64,000 nucleotides of DNA from Gnetum montanum (GCA_015680685.1 MNCI01025588.1:522356-586355), one strand, 5' to 3'. Positions 36,869 to 49,506 are shown, counted from the stretch's first letter. The notes: generated from the sequence alone by a model not told the origin. Made by a program: numbers and translations.

Positions 36869-39760
36869 ATGGCTTTTTCTTATAGGGAAGAGTCTTTATT
36901 GCTGTTTGAGAACAATTCCAATTAAAGGTAAGAAGGCCCAAAACCACCTATGCCCCAACAATGCAGAGTGATCTATACTCATCCAGATGAGTATGTTTCA
37001 AATTTCACCTTCAGTCTACACTAGGATGAACAATTGTAGTGGGGGAATATGGAGGGCAACATTGTGTTGCCTCCTAATTGATTAGTTCCTATGATGTTGC
37101 TTCACAATCTTATGAGATTGGGCATCTAGGGGCTTAATTCTAAGTACGTTGTGGAAGATCATGACTACTAAGATTATCATCCCATAGATGCACAATGAAG
37201 GAAATATTGATAGATGGAGGCATGCTACGAGGCATCAAAAGGCAAGCGGTTTACAAATCCCTTATTCTTGCTTGGCCAAAAGAAAGGAGAGGATCCCTTC
37301 TTAGGGGGTTCTCAAAACATTGATTCTCCTCCCCTTCTCTTTGACAAAGGGGCCCTTAACCCAAATTTACAGTCAATTATAAATAATCTTGGTTCAAGCA
37401 AGATTACGTCCCATGACCATGGGGGCTCCAAAGAAGGGAGTGAAAGCAGGAATAATGATAAGCATCACAATAAAGACAAACATGGTGATCGTGGATGGGA
37501 TCAAAGGAGAGGAAGTACCAGGTACTATTTTGGTGCTAGTCCTCCTTTTTCTTCACCTTCATCATCCTTACCATCTTTCTCCTCTAGCTCCGACTGAAGC
37601 CACAAAGGGAGAGACCATGATGGAGGTGACCAACGAGATAGAGATGATCATAGACCCCGATGGAATAGTAGGGACTAGGGGCGTGGGCAATCAAGGCAGG
37701 CCCACCACAGCGAAAGAAGGGACAATAGAGAACATCATAGGCATCATGGCCATCATAGGGGCTATGACTATGATGACCCTTTGGTTGTAACTAGAAATAT
37801 GTTGAACATTGTGGAGGTTGTAAGGATTCCAACAAGGCAGGTGAAAGACAGTTGAATCAAATGGTTGGACATGAAAAATATTCCTATGTTTGAAGGGGGA
37901 TATAATTATGATCCACATAATCATCTCCAAGCCTTTCACAGTGCATGCACCTTATAGAACATTGAGAATGAATGAGAAAAACTAAAGCTATTCCCTAGGA
38001 CACTCATCAAGAAGGCTAAAAGCGAGTATCAGTCCTTAGAACCAGAATCAATCAAACGATGGAGTATGATGTTTGAACTCTTCAATGACAAGTATCAAAC
38101 ATACTCATGAGTGTCCAACTTGAGGAAGTAGATCCAAGGATGAAAGTAAGGAACACATGAATCCTTGGATGCGACCATGGGTAGATATTACTCTCTATTG
38201 TGCAAATACCCAGGCCATGGCTTTTCTCAAAGGGAGTAGTTGCGCCATATCATTGATGGGCTCAAAACAGAAATGAGGAGAACTCTTGAGGTTTATGCCC
38301 AAGGGAGGCTTTCACAGCTAAGAGCCCATAAGATCCAAAGGCTGATTAAGTAAGTGACCAAAGAAGAAGGTGAGTTGAGGAAAAGGGAAAGTGTAGAGAA
38401 GTACAACCGAGACCCTTACATTCACAAAAGTTGTTTCCTAGGACACTCATCAAGGAGGTTGAAAGCTGGTATCAGTTCTTAGAATTGGAATCAATTAGAT
38501 GATGGAGTACAATATTTGAACTCTTTAATGACAAGTATCAAATGTACTCTTGAGTGTCCAACCTGAGGAAGTAGATCCAAGGGTGGAGGCAAAGAACACA
38601 TGAATCCTTGGATGTGGCCATGGATATATATTACTCTCTATTGCATAGATACCCATGCCATGAATTTTTTCAAAGGGAGCAGCTACACCATATCATAGAT
38701 GGGCTTAGAATAAAAGCGAGGAGAACTCTAGCAGTTTATGCCCAAGGAAGGCTTTCATAGCTAAGAGCCCAGAAGATCCAAAATATGATTAAGCAAGTGA
38801 CAAAAGAAGATGGTGAATTGAGGAAAAGGAAAAGTGCAAAGGAGTACAACCGAGACCCTTCCATTTGCAAAAGGGAGGTTCGATTTTGTGATAATGAGGA
38901 GGAGGCATCACTTGATGAAGTGGTGCAATGCAAGACCTTGTCGATACAAAAATATGTTTATGAGATATTAATCAAGGTAGAGAAAATATGGGGCTCTTTG
39001 GATAAAAAGTTTCAAACTACCCTCAAAATTGCTGAGGAGTCCAAAGAGCAATAATGGTTGTAAGCAAAGGAGAATGAAGGAAGCTAAACATGCTCACCAA
39101 AGGGGTAAGGGAAAAGTTTCTACTATTGAAGAGGTTGTGGATTCTAAGACAAATGATGATGGTGGGTGTGACATATGCCAATACAAGCATCTTGAGGGAT
39201 GTTGCCCAATTATGTCACATTTGAAAGAATCTAGGGTGTATGCTCTAAATCCTATATTGGCAAAGAGACGAGCACCCAGGAAGTTGCCTTATCCTTAAGG
39301 CAACTATAGGTAGTTCCACCAACAAGCCTACTATCTGAGTGGAGCTCCACCTCAACCTCACAAGTAGTACCAGCAGTGGAAGCACCCACAGTCAAGGGGG
39401 ATGCTACCACCAAGGTAGCAGTACCATTATTAATAGCCAGATCCATATAGGTACTATGTTTAGTAGCTCATTTCTCTACATGACTCTTCTAGTCATGTCT
39501 CTTTTGAGCACCACTACTACCCTCCTAAGTATTATAGAGCACAATATCCAAGAAGGAAGCCCCCATTTCCATATTATTTTCCTCATCCTTTTGCACTTGT
39601 ACCTGCATCCTTAACTCAGTTACCACCTGCTCCATCCATGCAGGATGAAATTCCAACCCAACTATAGGAAAGAAATGCTACAAGGGCTATTAACTTACAA
39701 TCGACCCCGTAGCTAAGTGGTTCGGATACTAAGCCTTGCAAAAGATCCTTCTTCTAAACT
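36869..39760 (+). pseudogene. Element A gag, broken, with an internal duplication
   Basis: Starts ATGGCTTTTTCTTATAGGGA; the corresponding B start is at 49,624. Visible parts: an N-terminal region (MEACYEASKGKRF at 37,214); a Ser/His/Asp-rich stretch; the retrotransposon gag core with words RRTLEVYAQGRLSQLRAH and EEGELRKRESVEKYNRDP; and a Cys/His knuckle GCDICQYKHLEGC at 39,163. A 443-bp piece of the core (37,994-38,436) is repeated in tandem at 38,437-38,875. Frameshifts and stops are frequent. Gln/Pro-rich sequence follows the knuckle, as in element B. Confidence 0.75.
37994..38875 (+). repeat. 443-bp tandem duplication inside element A gag
   Basis: CCTAGGACACTCATCAAG begins both copies (37,994 and 38,437). 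Each runs through TGGTATCAGT/GAGTATCAGT, TCCAACTTGAGGAAGTAGAT, GAATCCTTGGATG and TACAACCGAGACCCTT. Element B has one copy (50,775-51,210), so duplication is derived in A. 443 is not a multiple of three, so it also breaks the frame. Confidence 0.85.
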
Positions 39761-39769
39761 AAAAGTCCT

Positions 39770-42700
39770 ACTAAGCTCTCATAGGCACCTATGGTTATTA
39801 ACAATGCTTCTCCTTCCTCATCCACAACATCCTTCGAGATCCCTTCAAACCAAATGCCTCCCAAAGTGCACATTGTAATGTTGACCCACGCGATCACAAA
39901 TTGGATAAAGGCTAGTCACCTTTCTAGGAAGAGATATGATCTTGGGAGTTCCCTAATTTACTTGCAAATGACTGGCAATGAGCCTTGAAAGGCTCTTTTA
40001 GACTTAGGTTCTGGTATCAATTTGATCTCTCATGAAATGTACAAAGCTTGAAACCTACCTCCTCTTATGAAGAACAACATTCATCTTGAGTTAGTAGATC
40101 AATCCATCATTATCCTCTTGGGATTAGTGGAGGACATTGTAACCATTTTTTGTGGGTGGTCATATTCTACTGACTTGCTGGTAATCCAAGTAGACAACTG
40201 CAAGGGGAACTTTCCAATCATCATGGAAAGGGCTTGGTTGAGCAGAATAGATGTGCGGCTAGGAATCATAAACCCTTTCTTGGAGATTTTCAAGGAAAAT
40301 GACTTTGGAAAAATTGAGAGGAAGCACATTCCATGCATTACATATAGTGCCACAGGGTGCCACTATATGCAGAAATTATGGACAGTTAAAAGTACAACAA
40401 TCATAGCATGTAGGTAATGTGCAGATGTCATAGAAATTTAGAGGTGCTTGTATGTAGTAGCAACAAAATAGGAGGATACCTAATGGTTGACAGTTGAATC
40501 TGAAAGTAGTTCAACACTCTGCATGGAACAAACTAAGAGCCTAACAAGTGTCTACATTGAAGGCATGAATGAAATAGAGCAAGTCCAATCACCAACTCTT
40601 CGAAGAACCTAATGACACCACTTGGGGAATGTTGGAAATCCCTGAGAGCTTTAAATAGGAACCCCTTGAGTTGAAAACTCTACTGGTTGGGAATGAAATA
40701 TGCTTTTTTTAGAAATGACAAGCCAATCATTATCAATGTTAACCTTGCTTCTGTGCAGAAAAGGAAGTTATTGGAGGTGGTCAAAAAATGGCTAATAGCG
40801 TTTGATTGGTCTTATCATGAGCTAACTGGAATTGATCCAAGGATATCCTAGCATCAAATTTACACAAATTCCTCCATTAAACCAAAGAGGTAGCCCCAAC
40901 TATGGTTGAACCCCAAACTAAAGTGGATTGTTAAAGAAGTGATCAAACAACTCCTCAAGTTGGGGTAGTGGGTTATCCCACTCATCATAGTGCCAAAGAG
41001 AGGTGGGAAATGAAGGGTCTACATCAATTTTAGGCTATTGAATATGGAAACATTCAAGGATCATTTTCCTTTGCCATTTGTCGACCAGGTGTTGGACATA
41101 ATTTCTAGGCATTACTATTATAGCTTTTTGGATGGTTATAGTGGCTATAACCAAATCTAGATAGCACTGGAGGACTAGGCTAAAACCACATTCACAAGTT
41201 CTTTAGGGACTTTTGCATACAGAAAGATGTCTTTGGCTTGTGCAATGCCCCTACCACATTTCAACACCTAGTCCTAAGCATTTTCTAATAGTAGATTGGT
41301 AGTGGGGTGGAAGTCTTCATGGATGACTTCTCCACCTATGGGGCCACATTCGAACAAGCCTTGGACCATCTTGAGCAAGTCCTGAAAAGATGCATGGAGA
41401 TAAAACTTAAGCTCAACTAGAAAAAAATCCACTTGATGGTCTAGAATGGCATTGTTTTGGGACATAGAATTTCTTGGAAAGGGATTGAGATGGATCTTGA
41501 AAAAATAAGGATTAGCCTAGGAATCACCCAACAGTTAGAAACAATCAAAATGTAAGGTCATTCCTTGGCCACACTACCTACTACCAGCACTTCATCAAAA
41601 ATTTCTCTAAGATCATCAAATTGTTGGTGGAGCTGACAAAGAAGGGGTGCTTTATTTGTCTGGACTAAGAAATGTGAGCATGTGTTCTGGAAACTAAAGT
41701 AGAAGCTCATGAAAACTTTAGATCTATGAGTACTTGATTAGTCTAGATCCTTCTACATCATGACGGATGCATCCAATTATGCCTTGGGAGCTGTGCTCAT
41801 GTAGTTGGATGATAAAAAATGTCCTTACTACATTCACTGTGTAAGCAAAAGCATTGTTGGTGCATAGCTAAACTACATCACAACGGATAAAGAACTAATG
41901 GCAGTGGTGTATGCCTTGGAAATATTTAGGCACTATGTGCTTTGGTATAAGGTGTTTGTGCACATAGACCATGGTGCAATCTGGTTTTTCATGAATAAGC
42001 CAATAGTGAGCCCCTGTGTCATACGATGGCTGGTTATCTTGCAGGAATTCAATCTAACAATTGTAAATTAAAAGGGGATTGAGAACGTGGTTTCTAATCA
42101 GTTATCTTAGTTGAGATGGGATAACAAAAAGGAGGAGAGCCCACTTTTAGATTAGTTTCTTGATGAACTCCTCCTTTTTGGGGCTGTAACTGAACAAGTG
42201 TGCTTTGAAACAAATTGGTATGATGGCATCCTCACCTACCTTGTCACTTAGGAGATGCCATAGGAATTGGACAATAGGAAGAAATAACAATTTCTTCACA
42301 AGGCAAAACACTTCATAGAAATCAATGGACATCTTTACAAGGTGTGTGCCAATGGCCTGGTTTTGTGGTGCATACCTAATGATGACCAACTTCATATTCT
42401 CTAAGATGCTCATGAGGGTCCATGTGGGCACCACTATGCTGGGAGACACATGGCGATTAAGATCCTCGTGGCAAAGTATTACTGGCCAACACTTTTCAAA
42501 TATGCTCACCACTTCATTTACTCTTGTGAATGCTACCAATGTGATGGTGGAATGACTACTTGTATGGAGGAACCTTAGCAATGGATCCAACCATAGGAGC
42601 TCTTTGATATTTGGGGCATCTACTTCATGGATACTATCACACCCATGTTCAATGTAAAGGAGTATATCATAGTAGCTATTGACTACTATATGAAGTGAGC

Positions 42701-43300
42701 AGAAGTGGTGGTCATCACTGATCACACATCTTCTACGGTTGCTTGGTTTGTACAACAAGATGTTGTAAATAGGTTTGGTGTGCCATGTGCACTTTTTTCT
42801 AATAATGAAACTCATTTTATAAGCATAATCTTTTGGAAGCTCATGCAATGCTTGGTGATTGAACATAAACTAGCAACATCCTTCCACCCCCAAGCTAACG
42901 GTCAAGTAGAGGTTACGAATAGGGAGATCACAAAAATACTAACAAGAACCATTAGTAAATATAGGGGGGATTTCAGCACGAAACTCAACGATGCCCTTTG
43001 GGCCTATCGCTTCACTTGGAAACTTCCTATTGGCTACTCTCTCCATGAGCTTGTGTACACCAAACTATCAACACTTCCCATCCAAGTAGATCTCTGTATA
43101 TTGTCAACCACCTATGACCTTTGTCTTGATCTTAGCTTAGCATAGAAAGATAATGAATCTCAATGTGCAAGATGAGAGCTGACTGGTGACCCTATCATCT
43201 AATGAAGTGCATAAGGCATTTAATAAACAATGCCATGACCTTAGAATAAAGAAAGTGAAATTTCAACTAGGAGATAAGGTCCTATACTAGAATCCCACAC
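39770..43300 (+). pseudogene. Element A pol: protease, RT, RNase H, integrase (broken)
   Basis: In order: protease with LLDLGSGINLIS near 39,993 (active Asp present); reverse transcriptase with FLDGYSGYNQI at 41,121 and the catalytic VFMDDF at 41,313; RNase H with MTDASNYALGAVLM at 41,757; integrase with an H-H-C-C zinc site (DQLHIL ... HEGPCGHHYAGRH ... CECYQC, 42,386-42,542), first core Asp in YFMD, then SNNETHF where the usual Asp is Asn, and the Glu in NGQVEVTNRE. A 146-codon open piece of integrase remains (42,705-43,145). Many stops; dead. Confidence 0.85.
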
Positions 43301-43449
43301 ACGTGTGACAAAAAACTAAGTTCTAAATGTTGTGGAAAGGGCCTTGCATTATCTATAAAACCTTTCCTTCTAGGGTCATGTTAATTTACAAACTTGAAAG
43401 CCTAAACAAAAAACTGCTAGTCAACATGCAACAAATAAAACCTTTCTAA

Positions 43450-45491
43450 GAACCCAAAAGAGCCAGTGGCTACAACACCTCAACGAATGGACGTGCATGC
43501 TTTATTTTTTAGATATCCTCCTTCCAACTTACTCATAGGGGAGATGGTCATCCATGCTGAATCAAACATAGTGGCTTCTCAGTTTTTCATTTTTTCTATT
43601 TTTCACAGTTTTTATTTTACCCCATTTTTAGTACATTTTCCCTTTCTTGAATATTTTACAATTTCTTCTATATTTTACCTTATTTGGTTTGGATTTTTCT
43701 TATGTTTTTCTTTATTGGTGCTAGGACTTGGTGCAACTATAGCTGTCAATTAATGATGGTTTGTATTATCATGTTATTTGATTGCTAATGTCTTGATTCT
43801 ATCTTTGAATTTTGATGTTGATAACTGAGACATGATTTCTTTTCATGATAATAGGTAGTGAGTCCACATCATCCATCGACCTACGTAACTTTATGGTATT
43901 TCCTTGTTTCGAAAGTATGAGGTCCCTTCTTAAAATGAAACTTTTAATGAACTTGTAATCTTGGTGGTTTCCAAACTTGGGAATGATTAAATGGATAGAT
44001 AAGGATGTGACTTCAATGGGATTTTATGCTCTTTGTACTTGCCTATCATCTTGGGTGCATGAGTGTTCCAAGGATTTCTCACCATTCTGTTGTTGACCAA
44101 TAACAAGAAGTAAAATCTTTGCATGGTGTAGTTTCCATCTCAAAACTCAAAAAAAAAAAAAAATTAAGAATGTAAATTCAAAGCACATCCTTTAGACAAA
44201 CGAATGGGCTACAAGGACTAGTTATGGGACTAGAAAGACATGTTACCCATGCCTGAAGGTCTCCTCTAACTAAGGCCCATCTCACTTCTTGCTTCTTTTT
44301 TATTCTCTTTTAGGAATGGTGATTGATCTATGGGGATACTCTTATGCCTTAGAGAGGTGGACGAGTCTAAGAGTGTCAATGCAAAGTCATTAAAAGTGGT
44401 TGGTTTTAATTCAGACTAAGGATGGATGTTATTAGATCATATTAACCACAAAATCTATAAGGGAATTTATGTGACCACAATATGGGACTCCATTCCACAC
44501 TCTCTCTCTCATCCAGCTATGCTTTCCATAACTCATCTCGTTATCATTTCTCATGTCTGTTTCAATGTCTTGGTTTGATATGGTCAAAGTTATTTGATAG
44601 TTTCTTTGGTGATTTGGTCCTTAACTAACCATAACCATTAATCATTCATGGGGCTCATGGACTCCTTGGTTTGAGGGCATGAAAGGGCATTAAGGACATA
44701 AGCCTACTATGGGGAGGATCCACTTGCATACCCCTTGGTTGGGTTGGTTAAGTTCCTCATCCCTTAGGCATTTTTGGCTTCAAATCTATTGTGCTCCATG
44801 TTGGTTACGTCCAGTTGTGCACTCCTTTGCTAGAATTCTCCATATAAAATCTCTTTTTTTATGAACATTCTAGCCCTCTTCAAGAATTTCATCATGTTCT
44901 TGGCTTTCTTTAGACTCCAACTTTATGTAAAAACTCCTTGTTTTGACTTAGCTTTTGAAAGTTAAAATTTAGGTTTTCAGCCGCATTGATGGAACCTTGT
45001 CGATGCAACCTTGTCGACGAAGCTTAAAAAATCTATATATAGGTGCAACACTTAGTGAATTTTTTGCCATTTGCTTTAGGATGAGAGATGATTTTTTGTA
45101 ATTTTTAGAGCCTAGAACCTTCTAGAGCCCATATCTTACAAACCACTTATCTAATTAACCCCATTCTTCAGTTCTATAGCTATTGGAGGTGAGCTCTATG
45201 TCGTGGAGGCCATAAACCTTAGCGTTTTGATGAAATATTTTTGAATTTTTGCTAACTCTTACAAGGTCTAACTAATAAAATAATTTTAAAATCACTAATT
45301 CATGAGGTAAACCTTTCCAACGAACTTTGGTAGCCATCTAAATGAAATGATAATAAAATAATTTAATATAACATAATCAAATCTACCATGCTCACATCTT
45401 AGCCAAGTGTAACTAATCCAAAGAGGTAAGGTATCAAAAATGTAAAAGTTACACACCAAAAAGCTAATCCTTGGTCATGTCTTGATTATAG
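43450..45491 (+). other. Element A non-coding spacer between integrase and ORF X
   Basis: Starts with T-rich sequence. Collinear landmarks shared with element C: TAGTGAGTCCACATCATCCA (43,857; C at about 59,370) and CTACTATGGGGAGGATCCAC (44,705; C at about 58,490). It ends with a U3-like block and a TATA box at 45,033-45,043, about 460 bp before the ORF X ATG. No coding capacity was recognised. Confidence 0.65.
44979..45043 (+). promoter_or_regulatory. Candidate internal promoter of element A (U3-like block plus TATA)
   Basis: CCGCATTGATGG...TCGATGC...TGTCGACGA precedes CTATATATAGG. The A LTR has CCGCATCGACATG...TCGATGC...TGTCGACTT in the same order (36,001-36,052). The block lies where element C has its own U3-like block. 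Promoter activity is inferred. Confidence 0.45.
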
Positions 45492-48290
45492 ATGGCACCT
45501 TAACTAAGGGATAGGACAGGAGGCAGGATTGTCCCAACTGAGGGACAAGTGGCCTAGAACTGAAAAGGGCCAATAGCTAAAATAACCTTAAGAGTAAGCA
45601 ATTGAAACACATGCAATGGTAACTCTTTCTGAGAAGGCCAAAGTGGAATCCATTCGACACATTCCCAAAGCTGAAACCAAGCAACCCCACTAGGATGAGG
45701 CACCAGGACTAAGATCAAACCTGGAGGTCACCTTGATGGATGCCTACCTTAGGCAAATCAAAACTAAGGAGATTCAATGTTCGGTTCTTCAAGAGCTGAA
45801 CTTTTGTACCTTCTTGGACTTTGCTCCAGAGGAAGTCAGAACATAGTTGTAAACTTCTCCCATGTGGCCTACCCTTACATCTAGTGGGGAATGTTACATG
45901 GGGAAAGTCCATCTCTTCTAGAATAATAGGTAGGTCGATGCCATTGTGAAAGTCAAGGACATTAGTGTGTCCTACTTGGTAGAGGCCATCTCTCAGGTTC
46001 TTGGGTTGCTAGAAATTGGGGCAACCTTGGCAAAAATCTCAACACAAGCAACTCCATAGGTAAAGAAGGAGTGGATGCAACAATGTTATGGAGTTGACTA
46101 CAAGGAATATGGTGTACTTATAATGTCAGAGTGAGCATACCTCAAGATTGTGGCCTACCACCTTAATTTGATAGTGAGGCCAAGCAAGGTGCCAACCTTC
46201 TTTGCCCATGCATGTATCGCTATGATAGGGAAATTTCCTGTCAATCTCCCACAACTAATCTATCTTGAGATAGAAAAGTGCTTCAAGGAAAACAAGCATG
46301 GGAGAAAGGCACTTCCCTTCCCATTCCTGATTCAAAAATTAAGCAAAAGGGAAGGAATAACCTGCTATTCCAATGACACCTTCTGACATGATCCTACTAC
46401 CTCCTAGGCAAAACTGATGAAAGATAAAGTGCCTGCTAAGATGTAAGAAGAGGAGTAGCCACCCATACCACCCACTCATGAATCAACATCAGAGGCTCAT
46501 GCTATCATGGAGCACATGGAGAAACTCTTTAAGCAACTCTTGCAGTAATAGCAAGTAGGACCAAGTGGTGATCCATTTGTCTACTGATTAGCACTAAGTC
46601 ATTTAAATGAGATCACTCATACCATCAGCTAGTTGGAGAACATAATGCCAATGTTTTCTACCTAACAAATGTAGGTGCCTATGCACTCAAATCTTAGTGC
46701 TTAAGAGATAATGATGTCCATTCTGGGAGAACAATAATTTCTAGAGATATCTAGAAACATTACTACCTTCTCGGTGTGCCTAGAGGAAGGTGATGAGGCA
46801 ATTGTCTTGATGATGCAACATCAAGGGTAAGAAACAACAATTGAGATGGTGGCTTATTGAGTGGACAAAGTACTCAATGTTCCTATGGCATCTGTACCAG
46901 TTATTGCTACACACAGAGATGTGCAAATGTCTGTAGAAGTGGCCTAGCATGAAGAACTGCTGGAACAACTAGTGGGAACTAGGTAATCAATTCCAGAGGT
47001 CTTTGACTTTCCAGATGACATCACTCAACCCAGTCATCATTGTTGGAGGCTAAGGGTAAGTACCTCATCGCCAATGCCCAACTTGAGGCAACCATAGCTG
47101 AAAATTAGTGCTTAGATGCTAAAGCTGCAGAATTATAAGCCCACCTTACTAATCCCATAGTTCTTAGCTACTTTGTAACCAAAGATGAAGCTTTTCTGCA
47201 GCTTCAGATAAAAATTCAAGTAGTTGAGAATGCTAAGGATATCATGGTCTTTGATGAGTCCATAATAGTAGCAATGGTTTATAGCACTAAGGACTTATTA
47301 GAGCTCTGTAAGGAGAATGTAGTTCTGACTAAGGACAACTATTTCCTTTGTAGTGTTGAACTCCCGAAAGAAGAGATGGCTGAATATATGAGACAACAAT
47401 AGGATTAGCTTGCCAAGATAACAATGGACCTAAGAAGGTTGGAAGTCGAAAATCATAATCTTTTAATAGAGGAGGTCTATGCTCTTCACTAGAAATCAAC
47501 AATAGAGATTACCACCTGGAAGAATGAGGCCCTCAAATTTGAAAGGGTCAAGAACCATTATAGGAACTTGGTCAGCCTTTAGAAAGAAATCAACAAAAAG
47601 CATATCCAATTGGTGCAAGCAAAAGTGAATGAGGCCCTCTAGGAGCTCCAACAAGGAGGTGACTTATAGCAGCCCATTTTTGATGGACTAAATGCATACA
47701 ACAAGGTAGAAATCTACCTCAAGGAGCTATAAATTAAAGAGATGATAGAGTACATGGAGCTTGCTAACATCTATTATGCAAACTTGGCAATGATGACTAC
47801 TAGGAGGCCAATGTTAGAATTGGAGAAGCAGGTGGCCAGCTTGTACCCATTGTATGAGGCTGAGTTCAAGCATCATAAGGACATGAAGCAAAAGCCAGAA
47901 ACTACCAATGCTAAACTCGATGTTCTTAGAGATCACTTCATCGATTAATGATTAATAGTTGATAGCGTAGCTCATAGAATGAGAGTGACTACTAGGAGCT
48001 GCAAAACATTGTCAAGGTGTTCGATGTTGAATGTAAATAATTTATAGCTTGGTTTGTCAATGTGAAGGAGTTATTCCCTACAACACCCCTATTCGTGGGA
48101 TGTTCATGTATTGGCCCACATTGGTGATGTTGCATGGATCATGTATAATTCTCGGAGTAAGGAGGAGAAGATGAAAGCATTGTTGGATGCCTTCCGTCTT
48201 CCACTAGTAGTTGTAGAAGAGCCACATGAACTAGAGGTAGGAGAAGGTCCTTTGGTAGCTCAAGAACCTCCACTGCCTAGGATCATTTGA
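45492..48290 (+). pseudogene. Element A ORF X: third ORF with a plant transposon-protein-like domain and coiled coil
   Basis: Starts ATGGCACCT (compare ATGGCCCCT in C) and ends TGA at about 48,290, roughly 930 codons with many stops. The N-terminal third contains DISVSYLVEAISQVLGLLE (near 45,950) and LPFPFLIQKLSKREGITC (46,307). These match IDIGGISVDFSAKAIAKVLN and LPFPCLIRKLCQHARI in element C and resemble the 'putative plant transposon protein' domain PF20167 (from memory). The C-terminal half (about 47,040-47,950) is rich in E, K, L and Q heptads, a likely coiled coil. Its position after integrase is that of the third ORF of Athila elements. Function unknown. Confidence 0.65.
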
Positions 48291-48542
48291 TTTTCTTCTC
48301 ATCTTCAAGCTGCTAAAGGGGATTTGCTATTAGTTTTTGTAACGGTGTTCAATTTTGTTGTCATGAACACCAATTTTTGTAAAAGTTGTAAATCTGTAAA
48401 CCTGGGCACTTAGCGTTAGTTTGAGTTAGTCTGTGTGTGTCATTCAGTCTATTAATAATCTTGTACTTTCTCAAAATATTGTAAAGAACTTGTTCTTCCT
48501 TTTGTTCATCGAAGGAAAAGTTTTCATTTAGTCTTGAAGATA

Positions 48543-48660
48543 TGATGAGTCATGGTTGATTAGATTGCATTAACGCAAATGTGTTGACGTAATCCTGTTT
48601 ATAGGTACACTTCGACATGATCTCATGGATGCATACCCATTTATGCAATTCCATCGATGC
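48543..48660 (+). repeat. Element A 3' LTR, piece 1
   Basis: TGATGAGTCATGGTTGATTAGA matches the 5' LTR start; it ends at CATCGATGC, where element B begins. The last five bases, GATGC, are the left copy of B's target duplication. Confidence 0.75.
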
Positions 48661-49488
48661 TAATGAGTCGTGGTTTGCCAGGTGATGAGTCCCAATATCG
48701 AACCCTCAATATTGAATACACGATATTGGAGATGTCAAAGCGATATTGGACATGTGATGTTGGAACTTGTCTTGTTGGCTATAAATTGGAGACAAGGGCA
48801 TTTGGTTTGGTATTAGTTTTTTAGTCCCTTAGCCGAACTCTTGCAATTTTTCCCTTTCAGAGTTAGAATTATTTTTGAGTGCCCGCAGTAGGAGTCATAA
48901 AGTGAACAGATATTTATTCGAGCATTGTGTACTTGAGCACACCTTATGTTTGGAAATAAATATGAACTTTGTGATAAACCTTGTAACATTCAGAATAGCT
49001 TAATTATTGCATTTAATGTTATTTACTGTCATTTGATGCTCTCATTAGTTAATCAATGTTATTTCTATTGAACTATAAATTATCAACGAATTAGCACACT
49101 TAGCACGACCACTCCGAGCATACGTGGTAACACTTGGTAACCCAGTAACAACTAGCATTTGGTAATCCCAGTAGTGTTACATTGGTTCAGGATGTGTCCA
49201 GAGAGTGGGAATGGATGTTGGTGTTAGGACTAGTTAAAGAATAGTTAATTAGTTAAATCAAATTAGTTATTAAATGACCTCATTTCTCTCTTTTAAGCAT
49301 CAAGAAAATAAAACATAAAATAATAAAAATCATATACCTCAATTTTACTTAACCATACAATTGAGCCTTACAAGTAAGCTTGGGAAGACAACGATTGCAT
49401 AACTCATCCTTGTTTTGTGTAGGCGCATAAGCACTTAATCCTCGAAGTTTGACCGGATCATGCATGGACACTCATATTCATATGATTA
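48661..49488 (+). repeat. Element B 5' LTR
   Basis: Starts TAATGAGTCGTGGTTTGCCA, which pairs with the C LTR start TGATGAATCACAGCTTGCCA through transitions. U3 has repeated CCAATATCG/CGATATTGG words (48,691-48,750), then GCTATAAATTGG as TATA box (48,778). The right half resembles the LTR fragment at 1-395. Confidence 0.75.
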
Positions 49489-49506
49489 TTGGTGTTGTTG
49501 TCAGGG
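49489..49506 (+). promoter_or_regulatory. Element B primer-binding site, tRNA-Asp type
   Basis: TTGGTGTTGTTGTCAGGG follows the LTR. It differs from TTGGCGCCGTTGCCGGGG at five positions, all transitions. Confidence 0.7.

Noticed and set aside
37389-37790. 133-codon plus-strand open frame in element A
   Set aside because: Met/Ile/Thr-rich out-of-frame shadow of the Asp/Arg/His-rich gag stretch.
42147-42866. Open frame of 239 codons on the minus strand
   Set aside because: It lies exactly antisense to the integrase region of element A, whose plus-strand motifs (H-H-C-C site, NGQVEVTNRE) explain the sequence. No recognisable protein on the minus strand.
44148-44165. Run of A at 44,148-44,165 as a processed-pseudogene tail
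   Set aside because: No cDNA-like sequence precedes it; it lies in the element A spacer.
45492-48290. Envelope gene interpretation of ORF X
   Set aside because: Readable parts in A and C show no signal peptide, membrane span or furin-like site; they show a transposon-protein-like domain and coiled coil instead.
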